From Chryseobacterium sp. JUb7 (GTDB lineage: Bacteria > Bacteroidota > Bacteroidia > Flavobacteriales > Weeksellaceae), in the NCBI RefSeq assembly GCF_024806495.1, contig NZ_JANUFF010000002.1, positions 558,001 through 622,000 on the forward strand: DNA of 64,000 nt. Reading direction: 5' to 3'. Position 1 is the first letter of the stretch, and each line of letters starts with the position of its first letter. A program made the position numbers and the translations under genes. Of the stretch, positions 27,505 through 35,648 are shown piece after piece. Below the pieces are notes generated by a model. The model made no database searches. It was given only the letters and a program-made list of their open reading frames with translations, and was not told where the DNA came from.

Positions 27505-29265
27505 TTACTTAATCGCTGTAGCATAAATTGAGCTCTCACTCCATCCACCTCCATACTGTCTGATGATAGTAGCAGAATTGGGACTTCCACCTGTCACCGT
27601 ACTTCCCGCGATATATCGATACGTTTTATTTCCTCCGGATGTATTATTAATAAAAATAGTCCCCTGAAATACCGAAAACTGCTGAGGATTAGTAGCTGTA
27701 GCCGGCCCCTGTACTTTAAAACTCATTAGAGTCGGTCCTCCTGTAACATCTCCTGATCTTGTTCCCACTGCATTAATTGCCAGGTTTTCTTCTGAAAATG
27801 TACTTCTTACAAACATCCAGTCATCGTTATCCAATGCTCCGGAAATTTGAGCCAACTGAGTAATGGTAACCGCCCATCTTCCAGGAGGCAAAGTAATGTA
27901 TCTTCCCGTATATTTATAAACACCATCTGCATTTGTAAACGGGATATCTATTCCGGCACCTGCAATATTCTGACCTACGACAGCTTCTGCAACAGGTGTC
28001 TTCCATTCTGCTGTACCGTTGTTATCAACAGCCGTCATTACAGCACCTACAGCAACCGAATTGGGCGTAGCATTTTCAAATCTTCTTGTTCCCAAAGTAT
28101 GAAAAGTAGCCTGAGGAATCGTTGTTCCCACTCCTACTCTTCCATTATTTCTTAAAACCATACCCGCCTGCTCATTTGCTGCAGTAGTCCCGGCACGGAA
28201 CTCTAAAGTATTTGCAGATGTCCCCAATCCATAAAAATCCGTCCCTGAAGCATTATTATAAACTGACAGTTTTTTAATACTTGAGGTACTTCCCAAATCC
28301 AGCTTACTATTCGGTGATGTGGTCCCGATCCCCATATTACCATTATTAGTAATAACAATATCATTTGAAGCCTGAGCAGCCGTAGGAGCAGTATTGATAT
28401 TATTATCTCTGTTGGCATCAATATGAAAAACCTGCTGAGGCGTGGAAGTTCCGAAACCTACACTTTGATTATCTGAGATAAAAACACCTGGTTTTGCCGG
28501 AGCAAAGGAGTATTTACCAGCCTGTGACGCTCCAATTGCCAGACCATCCATTCCGTAAACTGCACCTGCTTCTGTATTGTGTCTTATATAATATCCATAA
28601 TTAGGATCATTTTCACTGAATAACAAAGAACCTCCCGAAGCATCTTTATTGGCATTCGAATGAATCCTCATCACCGGATTGGCTGTACTTCCGGATTGTG
28701 TTGCAGGTCCTCCCAATCTCATTTCTGTACCCATAATCTGTAAGTCTGCGTTTGGAGCAATAGTTCCGATTCCCACTCTTTTATTAGCGGCATCTACAGA
28801 CAAAATATTTCCAGCTCCCGTACCTGTTTTATTAATGGAAAAAGCATTTATAGCTTCAGCATTAAAAGATAATGAGCTTGAATTCTGAGTAACAATACGA
28901 TTTCCTGAAAGAGTACCATTAATGTTATAAAGATTATTATCCTGATCAACATTGAGCTTCACCCACTCTTTTCCATTGAAATAATAATATCCTTCCGCAT
29001 CTATATTAACTGCAATTCCGGTTTTCGATCCGGTTAAAATACTGTTTACATAAATTAACGTAGAAGTGGCAATATTTGTCATTGATTGAGCTCTTTCTCT
29101 GTCAACCCTCGGAATAAGAAGACCTTCAGCTGCAGTGGCCTTTCCGGTTGAGGCTTTCGCACTAATATCTAATGTAGCTTTAGGAGTTGCAAGATTAATC
29201 CCAATCTGTGCGTAAGTAAGCCCCACCATTCCGAGAGCAAAAATAAAAGTAATTCTGTTTTTCAT
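27505..29265 (-). CDS. Large secreted VGIGT..P repeat protein
   Basis: 586 residues from the ATG at 29265 (MKNRITFIFALGMVGLTYAQ signal peptide). An upstream start at 29319 would put 18 polar residues before the signal. Mature N-terminus QIGINLATPKATLDI..GLLIPRVDRERA, then GYYYFNGKEWVKLN. Four repeats of the form VGIGT..P follow (RVGIGTIAPNADLQI, SVGFGTSTPQQVFHI, NMGIGTTSPNSKLDL, RVGVGTTIPQATFHT), spaced about 60-90 residues. A different C-terminal domain (GRWAVTITQLAQISGALDND) ends near the stop. The repeats resemble collar segments of phage tail-fibre-like and adhesin proteins of this group. Not a phage remnant: no neighbouring phage genes. Confidence 0.75.
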   Translation of the reverse strand: MKNRITFIFALGMVGLTYAQIGINLATPKATLDISAKASTGKATAAEGLLIPRVDRERAQSMTNIATSTLIYVNSILTGSKTGIAVNIDAEGYYYFNGKEWVKLNVDQDNNLYNINGTLSGNRIVTQNSSSLSFNAEAINAFSINKTGTGAGNILSVDAANKRVGIGTIAPNADLQIMGTEMRLGGPATQSGSTANPVMRIHSNANKDASGGSLLFSENDPNYGYYIRHNTEAGAVYGMDGLAIGASQAGKYSFAPAKPGVFISDNQSVGFGTSTPQQVFHIDANRDNNINTAPTAAQASNDIVITNNGNMGIGTTSPNSKLDLGSTSSIKKLSVYNNASGTDFYGLGTSANTLEFRAGTTAANEQAGMVLRNNGRVGVGTTIPQATFHTLGTRRFENATPNSVAVGAVMTAVDNNGTAEWKTPVAEAVVGQNIAGAGIDIPFTNADGVYKYTGRYITLPPGRWAVTITQLAQISGALDNDDWMFVRSTFSEENLAINAVGTRSGDVTGGPTLMSFKVQGPATATNPQQFSVFQGTIFINNTSGGNKTYRYIAGSTVTGGSPNSATIIRQYGGGWSESSIYATAIK

Positions 29266-29466
29266 TTTCTTAGTGTTTATTAACTCATATTTATCTGCAT
29301 ATCGCTCTAAATAAGCCATATGTACAGAACATGAAGTTAAATTTTGATTGTTAAAGTGTGAGAATTTTGACGTTCAGTAGAAATTTGTCTGTGTTTTTAG
29401 AATCGTTATCTTAAATAAATCAAAATAATTGACAGGCAATGCAGATACTCTGAGATATTCGGACGC

Positions 29467-29709
29467 TTAAATTTGTTTTCCATTTTTTTTCTTAATTTTT
29501 AGTGTTTTGTTTTTCAATCCGGATTTATCGGTTGCAAATGTAGAACCAAGAACACAAAAAACACATACTGCAAATCCACTCCACCAATATAAAATATTGA
29601 TATACAATATTTTAAAATAAATCAAGAGTAGAAATAAAGTAGAGTTAAAAAATAAAAAAGCGAGACTGATTATTAGAGTTATTCTAAGAAAAAAATAATG
29701 ATGAGACAT
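29467..29709 (-). CDS. Small two-helix membrane protein (80 aa)
   Basis: Two hydrophobic helices (about 7-32 FFLRITLIISLAFLFFNSTLF, and 36-56) followed by a basic tail KNKTLKIKKKNGKQI. No family recognised. It lies 29 bp downstream of the SemiSWEET gene in the same direction and may be co-transcribed with it. Confidence 0.5.
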   Translation of the reverse strand: MSHHYFFLRITLIISLAFLFFNSTLFLLLIYFKILYINILYWWSGFAVCVFCVLGSTFATDKSGLKNKTLKIKKKNGKQI

Positions 29710-29738
29710 TAATGATTCGAAAAATGTTTTATTTAAAA

Positions 29739-29996
29739 TTATGATTTTTTATAAATGATATAGCAGATCAGTAAAGAAATATTTAAAAGTACAGCGAAAA
29801 TATTGGACAGAATAATAGGAAGTTCATCTTTAATAAATCCATACCAAACCCAGAGAGAAAGCCCTGAAATAAGCACTAAAAGCATAAGCCATGAAATATC
29901 GTCTACATTTTTTTTCCTCAAAACTTTAACAAGCTGGGGAACTGAAGCGGCAGAGGTAAGAACCCCTGCTATAATTCCTAAAATGTTTTCATTCAT
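29739..29996 (-). CDS. SemiSWEET sugar transporter
   Basis: 85 residues, one three-helix bundle with the PQ-loop: TSAASVPQLVKVLRKKNVDDISW in the first helix/loop, WVWYGFIKDELPIILSNIF in the middle and LLICYIIYKK at the end. Pro-Gln and the conserved Trp/Asn positions match bacterial SemiSWEETs, which dimerise to form a sugar channel. Length is typical (about 85-100). Substrate unknown. Confidence 0.88.
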   Translation of the reverse strand: MNENILGIIAGVLTSAASVPQLVKVLRKKNVDDISWLMLLVLISGLSLWVWYGFIKDELPIILSNIFAVLLNISLLICYIIYKKS

Positions 29997-30061
29997 AGTT
30001 TAAAATTAATTCAAATCATTGTTGAAGATAAGAAATTTCGTGACAATCTGTAATGGAATTA

Positions 30062-31786
30062 TTATTTTATTGAATTTAAAAAAACAGAAAGATCTTCTTC
30101 TCTGCTTAGCTTCATTTTAGATTTCACTTTTGTTTTATAAACCCTGACACTTCCGGGCGTAATATTCTCCAGTAAAGAAATCTCTTTTGAACTCAGGTTT
30201 AACCTAAAATAAACACATAATTTGACTTCATGTTCCGTAAGACCGGAAAACATTCCGGAAAGCTTTTTCATGAATTTATCATTCTCTACACTACTCTCAT
30301 TCATTAAGTTATGATTTTTCTCATCGATCTGGAGTAAGTTATTAATTTTAAAAAAGAGATCTTTAACTGTTTCTTCGGCATCAATATTTTTTGATTTTTT
30401 AATTTTTTTCAAATGTTCAAGAAATGCTTTTTCGGTTTCCATCTTCAGATTGAGATTCAGATGCAGGTTTTCAATCTTACCTCTATGCATCTCGATATTT
30501 TTTTCAAGATCTTCTTTATTATTTTCAAGAATGATATTTTGGGTTTCCAGTTTGTATTTTTCTTCACGATTCTTTTTTCTGATGTTTAATAGGGCTCTGG
30601 CAAAAATGACCACGAGAACCATTACCAGAACAATTAAAAATATACTCTTTCTTCTCTGGTATTCAATCTGATAATCATATTCCTGATTGATATTTTTAAT
30701 AATATATCCATTTAAGATATCAGAAACATTATCTAAATCTTTAATAATTTCCTTATTCCGTTTTTTGTTTAAAATTAAAAGTTCATTAGAATATTTTTTA
30801 AGGTTTTCCAAATCATTCGTTTTAGAATAATATTTCTGTAATATGGCACAAGCCATGATCTTTTGGGTCGTAATATTCAGTTTAGGATAAATTGCAAGGA
30901 TAGTATGTATTATTTCTTTTTCTTTTTCATCCTCCATTTTCTTATTGCCCCAAATTCTATATAAATTAATAAGGGTTGATAGATTCTGAATGACGTTCAG
31001 AGAATATTTATCTCTGGTTTTATAAAACTCAATTTCTATATTCAAATATCTTTCAGCATCCGGAAAGTTTTTTTTAGATACATAATAATCACCCAGATTG
31101 CCTTTCATATCATATAAAAAAAACAACTCTTCTTCAGTTAAATTTTTTACGCTTTCTAAAATTTTAATGCCATAGCGGGTTTCCTCTATTGCCCGATCAA
31201 TATCCCCCATATTAAAATCACACAACCCGAAGTTATTGTGCATGGATGCGATATATAACTTATCTTCTTTTTTAAAACTCTGTAATGCTCTATTGAAATA
31301 TTGCTTAGCCACTGAATAATTACCGTGATTTAAATACCATCTGCCCTTCATATGATATATATGAGGTAAAAACATATTCGTAGGTTCTTTTTCTTCTATT
31401 TTTATAGCCTCATTTAAAAACTGAAGGCTTAGTTTCGGAGATGTCGTTTCAAGTTCCAGACCCAGAAAAAAATTACATGCAACCGTAATATATGTATATT
31501 CATCATCATTAATTCTGAGCATTTCATAGATAATAGATATCTTTTTCAACTTATCATCAGAGTACAAAGAGTTTTCAACATATTTACTGCTTAACAGATA
31601 TTTAAGCTCGTGTGTTTTTTTGTATTTGTCGAACTCCCGGCGGTATAAAGATTTTAGTTTCTCTTTATTATGATTAATTGGAGTAATCTCTTTGTCAATT
31701 CCATAAAAATATTCATTATCATTTTTAGCATGACAAGAATAAATAGAGCTTAAAGCAATAAAGATGTAGATTAAAGTACGAAACAT
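30062..31786 (-). CDS. Membrane-anchored TPR regulator with LuxR-type HTH
   Basis: 574 residues: signal peptide with possible lipobox (ALSSIYSC), TPR repeats over roughly 70-300 (for example HIYHMKGRWYLNHGNYSVAKQYFNRALQSF and ASMHNNFGLCDFNMGDIDRAIEETRYG), one membrane helix near 376-397 (IFLIVLVMVLVVIFARALL), a long coiled coil (LETQNIILENNKEDLEKNIEMH) and a C-terminal HTH (GLTEHEVKLCVYFRLNLSSKEISLLENITPGSVRVYKTKVKSK), which matches the LuxR/GerE fold. It resembles the 33.8 kb protein in plan and in its HTH. Monocistronic. Signal and targets unknown. Confidence 0.85.
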   Translation of the reverse strand: MFRTLIYIFIALSSIYSCHAKNDNEYFYGIDKEITPINHNKEKLKSLYRREFDKYKKTHELKYLLSSKYVENSLYSDDKLKKISIIYEMLRINDDEYTYITVACNFFLGLELETTSPKLSLQFLNEAIKIEEKEPTNMFLPHIYHMKGRWYLNHGNYSVAKQYFNRALQSFKKEDKLYIASMHNNFGLCDFNMGDIDRAIEETRYGIKILESVKNLTEEELFFLYDMKGNLGDYYVSKKNFPDAERYLNIEIEFYKTRDKYSLNVIQNLSTLINLYRIWGNKKMEDEKEKEIIHTILAIYPKLNITTQKIMACAILQKYYSKTNDLENLKKYSNELLILNKKRNKEIIKDLDNVSDILNGYIIKNINQEYDYQIEYQRRKSIFLIVLVMVLVVIFARALLNIRKKNREEKYKLETQNIILENNKEDLEKNIEMHRGKIENLHLNLNLKMETEKAFLEHLKKIKKSKNIDAEETVKDLFFKINNLLQIDEKNHNLMNESSVENDKFMKKLSGMFSGLTEHEVKLCVYFRLNLSSKEISLLENITPGSVRVYKTKVKSKMKLSREEDLSVFLNSIK

Positions 31787-32290
31787 CTTGTAATTTAGAA
31801 AAATAACACTCCTGTTTCACGATTCAGGTTGATTAATTGGCTGTTTAACTATAAACATAAATTAAAAATCAAAAAGCACTTATTTAACATCTATAAAAAA
31901 AAACTTTTAGTTAAATATATTCTCAGGGAAATACGAAAAATGAAGCCTTCAAAAGTGAAAATTTTATAAAAAAATATCCAAAATAAGCACTTGGAAGTAT
32001 TTTATTCCGAAACAATACATCAATGTTTAATATTTCGCAGTGAATAATACATCATAAGCAACTTAAGTTAAGCAATTGATTAAGCAGTATAATAAATTAA
32101 CACAATAAAAAAATTAAAAACCTAACAACCAACTATTTAAAAAATTAAAAATTAACGATTAACACATAAATTAATACATATCATTAACGTCAATTAACAC
32201 TCTGAATTGGTTATTATTTAGATCAGTCGCCTAGATTTGTTTAACAATTCGCGATAAGGAATAAATTAATCTAATCTCAAAAAAATTGTT
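31787..32290. other. Intergenic region with promoter for the HTH pair
   Basis: No gene seen. TAGATTTG at 32232-32239 with TTG at 32207-32209 (spacer 22) is a candidate promoter for the plus-strand gene at 32291. The sequence just downstream contains the short inverted repeat TTGTTTAACAA. The rest is very AT-rich. Confidence 0.45.
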
Positions 32291-32755
32291 ATGAAGACTT
32301 TTAAAAATATAAATGCAGGAGCTTTAATAAAGCAAAGAGTTTTAGAATCCGATATTGACATCTCTAGAATCTGTAATTTTTTCAGTTGTACAGAAGTAGA
32401 GATTGAATACATGTATGAGCAGAAAAATATAGATACCGATATCCTTTTAAAATGGAGTAAACTTTTAGAATATGATTTCTTCAGAATATACTCTCAGCAT
32501 CTCATTCTTTTTTCGCCACAAAGTAATGTTTACACCAATCAAAAGGAAAAAAATACTTCATTACCACAGTTTAGAAAAAATATTTACACAAAAGAAGTGA
32601 TTGACTTCATTGTAGAACTTATACAAACCGGAGAGAAAAATATTAACCAGGTAGTTGATAAATATGGGATTCCCAAAACAACACTTCACAGATGGACTGT
32701 AAAATACCGCAAACATGAAAATAATAAAACAAAACTAAAAACACTGAATAAATAA
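32291..32755 (+). CDS. Two-HTH DNA-binding protein, domesticated transposase-like
   Basis: 154 residues. The N-terminal half (SDIDISRICNFFSCTEVEIEYMYEQKNIDTDILLKWSKLL) looks like an XRE/Cro-type helix bundle. The C-terminal half (IYTKEVIDFIVELIQTGEKNINQVVDKYGIPKTTLHRWTVKYRK) is the IS3/HTH_28-type transposase HTH. No DDE catalytic domain and no terminal repeats are present, so it is not an active insertion sequence. It is followed 19 bp later by a second HTH gene. Likely a regulator; targets unknown. Confidence 0.7.
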   Translation: MKTFKNINAGALIKQRVLESDIDISRICNFFSCTEVEIEYMYEQKNIDTDILLKWSKLLEYDFFRIYSQHLILFSPQSNVYTNQKEKNTSLPQFRKNIYTKEVIDFIVELIQTGEKNINQVVDKYGIPKTTLHRWTVKYRKHENNKTKLKTLNK

Positions 32756-32774
32756 TACACAAAATCAACAAAAT

Positions 32775-33125
32775 ATGGAAAAGTCTAGCCCAAACTATAA
32801 GCAAATCTATTGTGACATCATCAACAGGAAGCATCCCAATAAAAAAATTGCCTGTGAGACCATTTTAAAAAAAGAAGAAGTCTCCATACTAGATGTCATA
32901 AAACTAAATAATATCATCTTTGGAATGAAAGATCGGGAGACCAATACTTTTGATCAGCAGCATCGATCGTATGACGAACAGTCTATTAAAGAAATTTTAG
33001 AATACCAAGAAAAAAATGATTTGAACAATACCCAATTGGCTAATCATTTTAAGCTTAGCAGAAATACAGTGGCCAAATGGAAAAAACATTTTAAACACTG
33101 GAGTTACTCTTCTACAAGCTATTGA
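32775..33125 (+). CDS. Second HTH protein of the pair
   Basis: 116 residues. N-terminal region NYKQIYCDIINRKHPNKKIACETIL, then a short linker and a C-terminal HTH (RSYDEQSIKEILEYQEKNDLNNTQLANHFKLSRNTVAKWKKHF), where LANHFKLSRNTVAKWKK is a standard recognition-helix pattern. The layout parallels the upstream gene. No enzymatic domain. Probably co-transcribed with 32291-32755. A long intergenic region with structured-RNA candidates follows. Confidence 0.7.
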   Translation: MEKSSPNYKQIYCDIINRKHPNKKIACETILKKEEVSILDVIKLNNIIFGMKDRETNTFDQQHRSYDEQSIKEILEYQEKNDLNNTQLANHFKLSRNTVAKWKKHFKHWSYSSTSY

Positions 33126-33262
33126 ATTTATGGCACCTACACATGATCTAAAAATACAAATGTGCAAGAAGTTTCTTTATATTAACCAAAAGTGGGGTGC
33201 CAAAATTCATTTTTAAATTAAATATTACACCAAAATCATGAGTTCATATAGTATTGTTATTA

Positions 33263-33340
33263 AGTGAAGAGGAAGTGCAAATAATCCGGTTTTTAGAGCT
33301 CATCCCAATCTTTAACTGGTTATTTGCCTCCCCTTTTAAG
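33263..33340 (+). ncRNA. Structured RNA candidate, copy 1 of a conserved-loop hairpin
   Basis: A long imperfect hairpin: GCAAATAA (33277-33284) pairs with TTATTTGC (33320-33327), CCGGTT (33286-33291) with AACTGG (33314-33319), and AAGAGG with the CCCCTTTT side outside. The apical part holds AGAGCTCATCCCAATCT (33295-33311). The same apical sequence and outer AGTGAAG..GGAA recur at 35560-35648 with different but still complementary stem bases. Strand is inferred from the T-rich run after the stem. No ORF here. Confidence 0.5.
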
Positions 33341-33375
33341 TCAAAGAAAATACACCTTCATAATATTAAGTAAAA

Positions 33376-33455
33376 AGAAGCAGGATCCGCAAGTCTGCTA
33401 ACTTTAACAAACTAAACTGTTAGCAGCTTGTGTCCTCTTTAAAAAAGATTTTTTT
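33376..33455 (+). ncRNA. Long hairpin in the intergenic region (RNA candidate or regulatory leader)
   Basis: CTGCTAAC (33395-33402) pairs with GTTAGCAG (33419-33426). After a one-base bulge CAAG (33390-33393) pairs with CTTG (33427-33430), then AGGA (33382-33385) with TCCT (33433-33436). A run AAAAAAGATTTTTTT follows, which could serve as terminator. Could be the 3' end of a small RNA that includes copy 1, or a separate element. Confidence 0.4.
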
Positions 33456-33504
33456 CAGTTTTAAATATGTGTGTTTAAATCAATGATAAAGTTGATTTAT
33501 CTTT

Positions 33505-33536
33505 AGTTTCTACATTTTGTAGAAACTTTTGTTTTA
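33505..33536 (+). terminator. Intrinsic terminator in 33126-33830
   Basis: AGTTTCTACA (33505-33514) pairs with TGTAGAAACT (33518-33527) around a TTT loop, followed by TTTGTTTT. No ORF ends nearby (the last stop is at 33125), which supports a non-coding transcript ending here. The rest of 33537-33800 shows nothing recognisable. Confidence 0.7.
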
Positions 33537-33805
33537 TAAAAGGTGTTGTGGATTAGTTAATTTAAAAAATTTTAAATAATTTTCAAATATGAATAAATAA
33601 AACAATCATTTTATTAATTAACTTTATATTATTCAAAACAATGAGGATTAAAAATTTAAATAAGTGAAAGCAATGAAAATTACCGTCATTTTTAACACAT
33701 TAATAACTAATACTTTAAGCTTAAAGACCAATTGTTTATATTAAGAATAAATACATAATGATATTATTAAAATACTTAGTTAATCATAATAATAATCTTA
33801 TCATC

Positions 33806-33813
33806 TAATTTTG
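33806..33813 (+). promoter_or_regulatory. Candidate -7 element TAATTTTG of the TPR/HTH regulator
   Basis: TAATTTTGC fits the -7 consensus, 18 bp before the ATG at 33831. No convincing -33 TTG. Confidence 0.45.
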
Positions 33814-33830
33814 CATTTAAATACATAAAT

Positions 33831-35246
33831 ATGTTAAATAATTATTTCAGGCAAATAGTATATGCAATATTGTTCCTATTTATTGTGCCATTCTATGCAC
33901 AAACATATTCCATTAAAAAACTTGATAGTTTAACCGATAAATACAGAATAGAAGGAAATATAGCCAAAAGTATTTCATTAAATGAAAACGCGCTTCAGCA
34001 ATATAAAAAAAGTGATAATAAAGAAGGAATAATTGCCGCTCAAATCAATCTTGGAGGCCTTTCATGGTTTCTTCATGAATATAAACAAAGTCTGAAATAT
34101 CTGGAAGATGCAGAAAATAATCTCAGGAAAATAAAAAACTTCACTTTGTGCGCAAAACTCTACGGTGAGTATGGACGAAACTATGCTTCATTAGGACTTC
34201 TTGAACAATCCAACAACAACCTTGACTGGTCTATTATTTTTGCCAAGCAAATTTCAGAGAGAAAAGAAAGAGAAAGATTACTGTATTTTTATTACACCTG
34301 GAAAATAGGAAATTTTGAAGAGTTGAGAAATACTGATTCCTTGAATTTTTACCAAAGAAAACGTCTTGAGCTTACAGCACAGCCTTTAACATTCGTTTAT
34401 ATCGCAGAAAAACATCTTAAAAATAAAAAATTAGATACCGCTGAGTATTATCTGAATAAGGCTGCTAATTTAGCCGGAGACTTCAGTCTCTATCAAAAAT
34501 CAATTACCTTATTTACTTTTGGAAAATTATATACAGAAAAACAGGAATATGAAAAAGCATTAAGCTATTATCAGCAATCTCTCGAAATATCAGAACAGTT
34601 ATCCCGAAAAACAGATATTAAAAGTGCTTATAAAGTAATTTCTGACACCTATAAGCATCTCAATAATGTTGAGAAAAAAAACGAATATCTTGAAAAATAT
34701 TCAGACATAAAAGACAGCATAGATGCTGCTGAAAGAGAAGCATTAAGTATTCCTATCGATAAAATTATTAAGCAGGAAAATGAAAAGGAAAAAAATGAAA
34801 GAATAAAATATTTCATTGCTATATCTGCTATCATCATTGCATCTGTCATTATCGTAGCCTATATTGTAAGAAAATACATCAAAAAGCAAAAAGAAACTGA
34901 AGAAATCATCAGTGAAACATTGCATGAGACTGATGAATTGAAAAGTAAGCTAAATGAAGCCTTTGAGGAATTATCAAAATTAGCCATGACAAACGATCCG
35001 TTTTTTCTTACCCGTTTTAAAGAAGTTTATCCGGAATTTTATGAAACACTCACCTCCAGATATCCGAATTTAACGGCAAATGATATTAAGTTTTCAGCAT
35101 TTTTAAGATTAAATCTTTCTACAAAAACAATTGCTCAGTATAAAAATATATCGGTACGTACGATAGAATCGAGAAAATATAGATTACGAAAAAAATTAGA
35201 TCTCTCATCAGATATTGATCTCAATAAGTGGATGATGGACCTTTAA
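33831..35246 (+). CDS. Membrane-anchored TPR regulator with LuxR-like HTH
   Basis: 471 residues: signal peptide (YAILFLFIVPFYAQ), TPR-like helices (about 40-290; IIAAQINLGGLSWFLHEYKQSLKYLEDAENNL and TFGKLYTEKQEYEKALSYYQQSLEIS), one membrane helix near 325-345 (YFIAISAIIIASVIIVAYIV), a coiled coil and a C-terminal HTH (YPNLTANDIKFSAFLRLNLSTKTIAQYKNISVRTIESRKYRLRKKL). Same plan as 30062-31786. It is bracketed by the two conserved-loop hairpins. Terminator follows directly. Signal and targets unknown. Confidence 0.85.
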   Translation: MLNNYFRQIVYAILFLFIVPFYAQTYSIKKLDSLTDKYRIEGNIAKSISLNENALQQYKKSDNKEGIIAAQINLGGLSWFLHEYKQSLKYLEDAENNLRKIKNFTLCAKLYGEYGRNYASLGLLEQSNNNLDWSIIFAKQISERKERERLLYFYYTWKIGNFEELRNTDSLNFYQRKRLELTAQPLTFVYIAEKHLKNKKLDTAEYYLNKAANLAGDFSLYQKSITLFTFGKLYTEKQEYEKALSYYQQSLEISEQLSRKTDIKSAYKVISDTYKHLNNVEKKNEYLEKYSDIKDSIDAAEREALSIPIDKIIKQENEKEKNERIKYFIAISAIIIASVIIVAYIVRKYIKKQKETEEIISETLHETDELKSKLNEAFEELSKLAMTNDPFFLTRFKEVYPEFYETLTSRYPNLTANDIKFSAFLRLNLSTKTIAQYKNISVRTIESRKYRLRKKLDLSSDIDLNKWMMDL

Positions 35247-35260
35247 TATCTGTTAATTAA

Positions 35261-35290
35261 AAAAAACCTTTAAGTTCTTAAAGGTTTTTT
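35261..35290 (+). terminator. Intrinsic terminator of the TPR/HTH regulator
   Basis: AAAAAACCTTTAA (35261-35273) pairs perfectly with TTAAAGGTTTTTT (35278-35290) around GTTC. Confidence 0.9.
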
Positions 35291-35432
35291 TATGTTTTCT
35301 TTTCAAATTTTTTACTATAAAAATAAATATAGGTACTTAAAAAACACTTCAACAATATTTTAAATAATTAAAATTCAAACAATTAAATTATCCGAGTAGT
35401 ATTGTAGTAATAAATTTTCAAAGGAATGAGTC

Positions 35433-35527
35433 TATATTTGTACCATCATTCTCAAGTTAGTAAAACACAAATTTGTTCCCGAATAAGGATTTAAATAATG
35501 AGTGTAATACAATTATACTCATTTTTT
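35433..35527 (+). ncRNA. Candidate small RNA: -7 box to terminator without an ORF
   Basis: TATATTTG (35433-35440) fits the -7 element. About 60 nt later GAGTGTAAT (35500-35508) pairs with ATTATACTC (35512-35520) (one G-T pair) and is followed by ATTTTTT. No ORF with a plausible start lies between. Predicted RNA of about 80 nt. The -33 element is weak. Confidence 0.4.
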
Positions 35528-35559
35528 CTAATTATTAATAATTTACAATTTAAAATTAG

Positions 35560-35648
35560 AGTGAAGTGGAAAATAGGAATGTAAATATGCTGTTTATAGA
35601 GACTCATCCCAATCTATTTGCAGGTATTTGCTTCCTATTTTATTTTTT
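35560..35648 (+). ncRNA. Structured RNA candidate, copy 2 of the conserved-loop hairpin
   Basis: AAAATAGGAA (35570-35579) pairs with TTCCTATTTT (35632-35641). Next come GTAAATA with TATTTGC, CTG with CAG, and ATAGA with TCTAT. The apical loop is GACTCATCCCAATCT (35601-35615), matching copy 1 at 33299-33311 over CTCATCCCAATCT. A T-run follows and overlaps the stop codon of the minus-strand oxidoreductase gene. Stem bases differ from copy 1 but remain paired, which suggests selection on structure. Confidence 0.55.

Noticed and set aside
27505..29265. Prophage tail fibre
   Set aside because: VGIGT..P repeats occur in phage fibres, but the protein has a signal peptide and no phage genes are nearby.
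32291..33125. Active insertion sequence
   Set aside because: HTH domains resemble transposases, but no catalytic domain, terminal inverted repeats or target duplication is visible.
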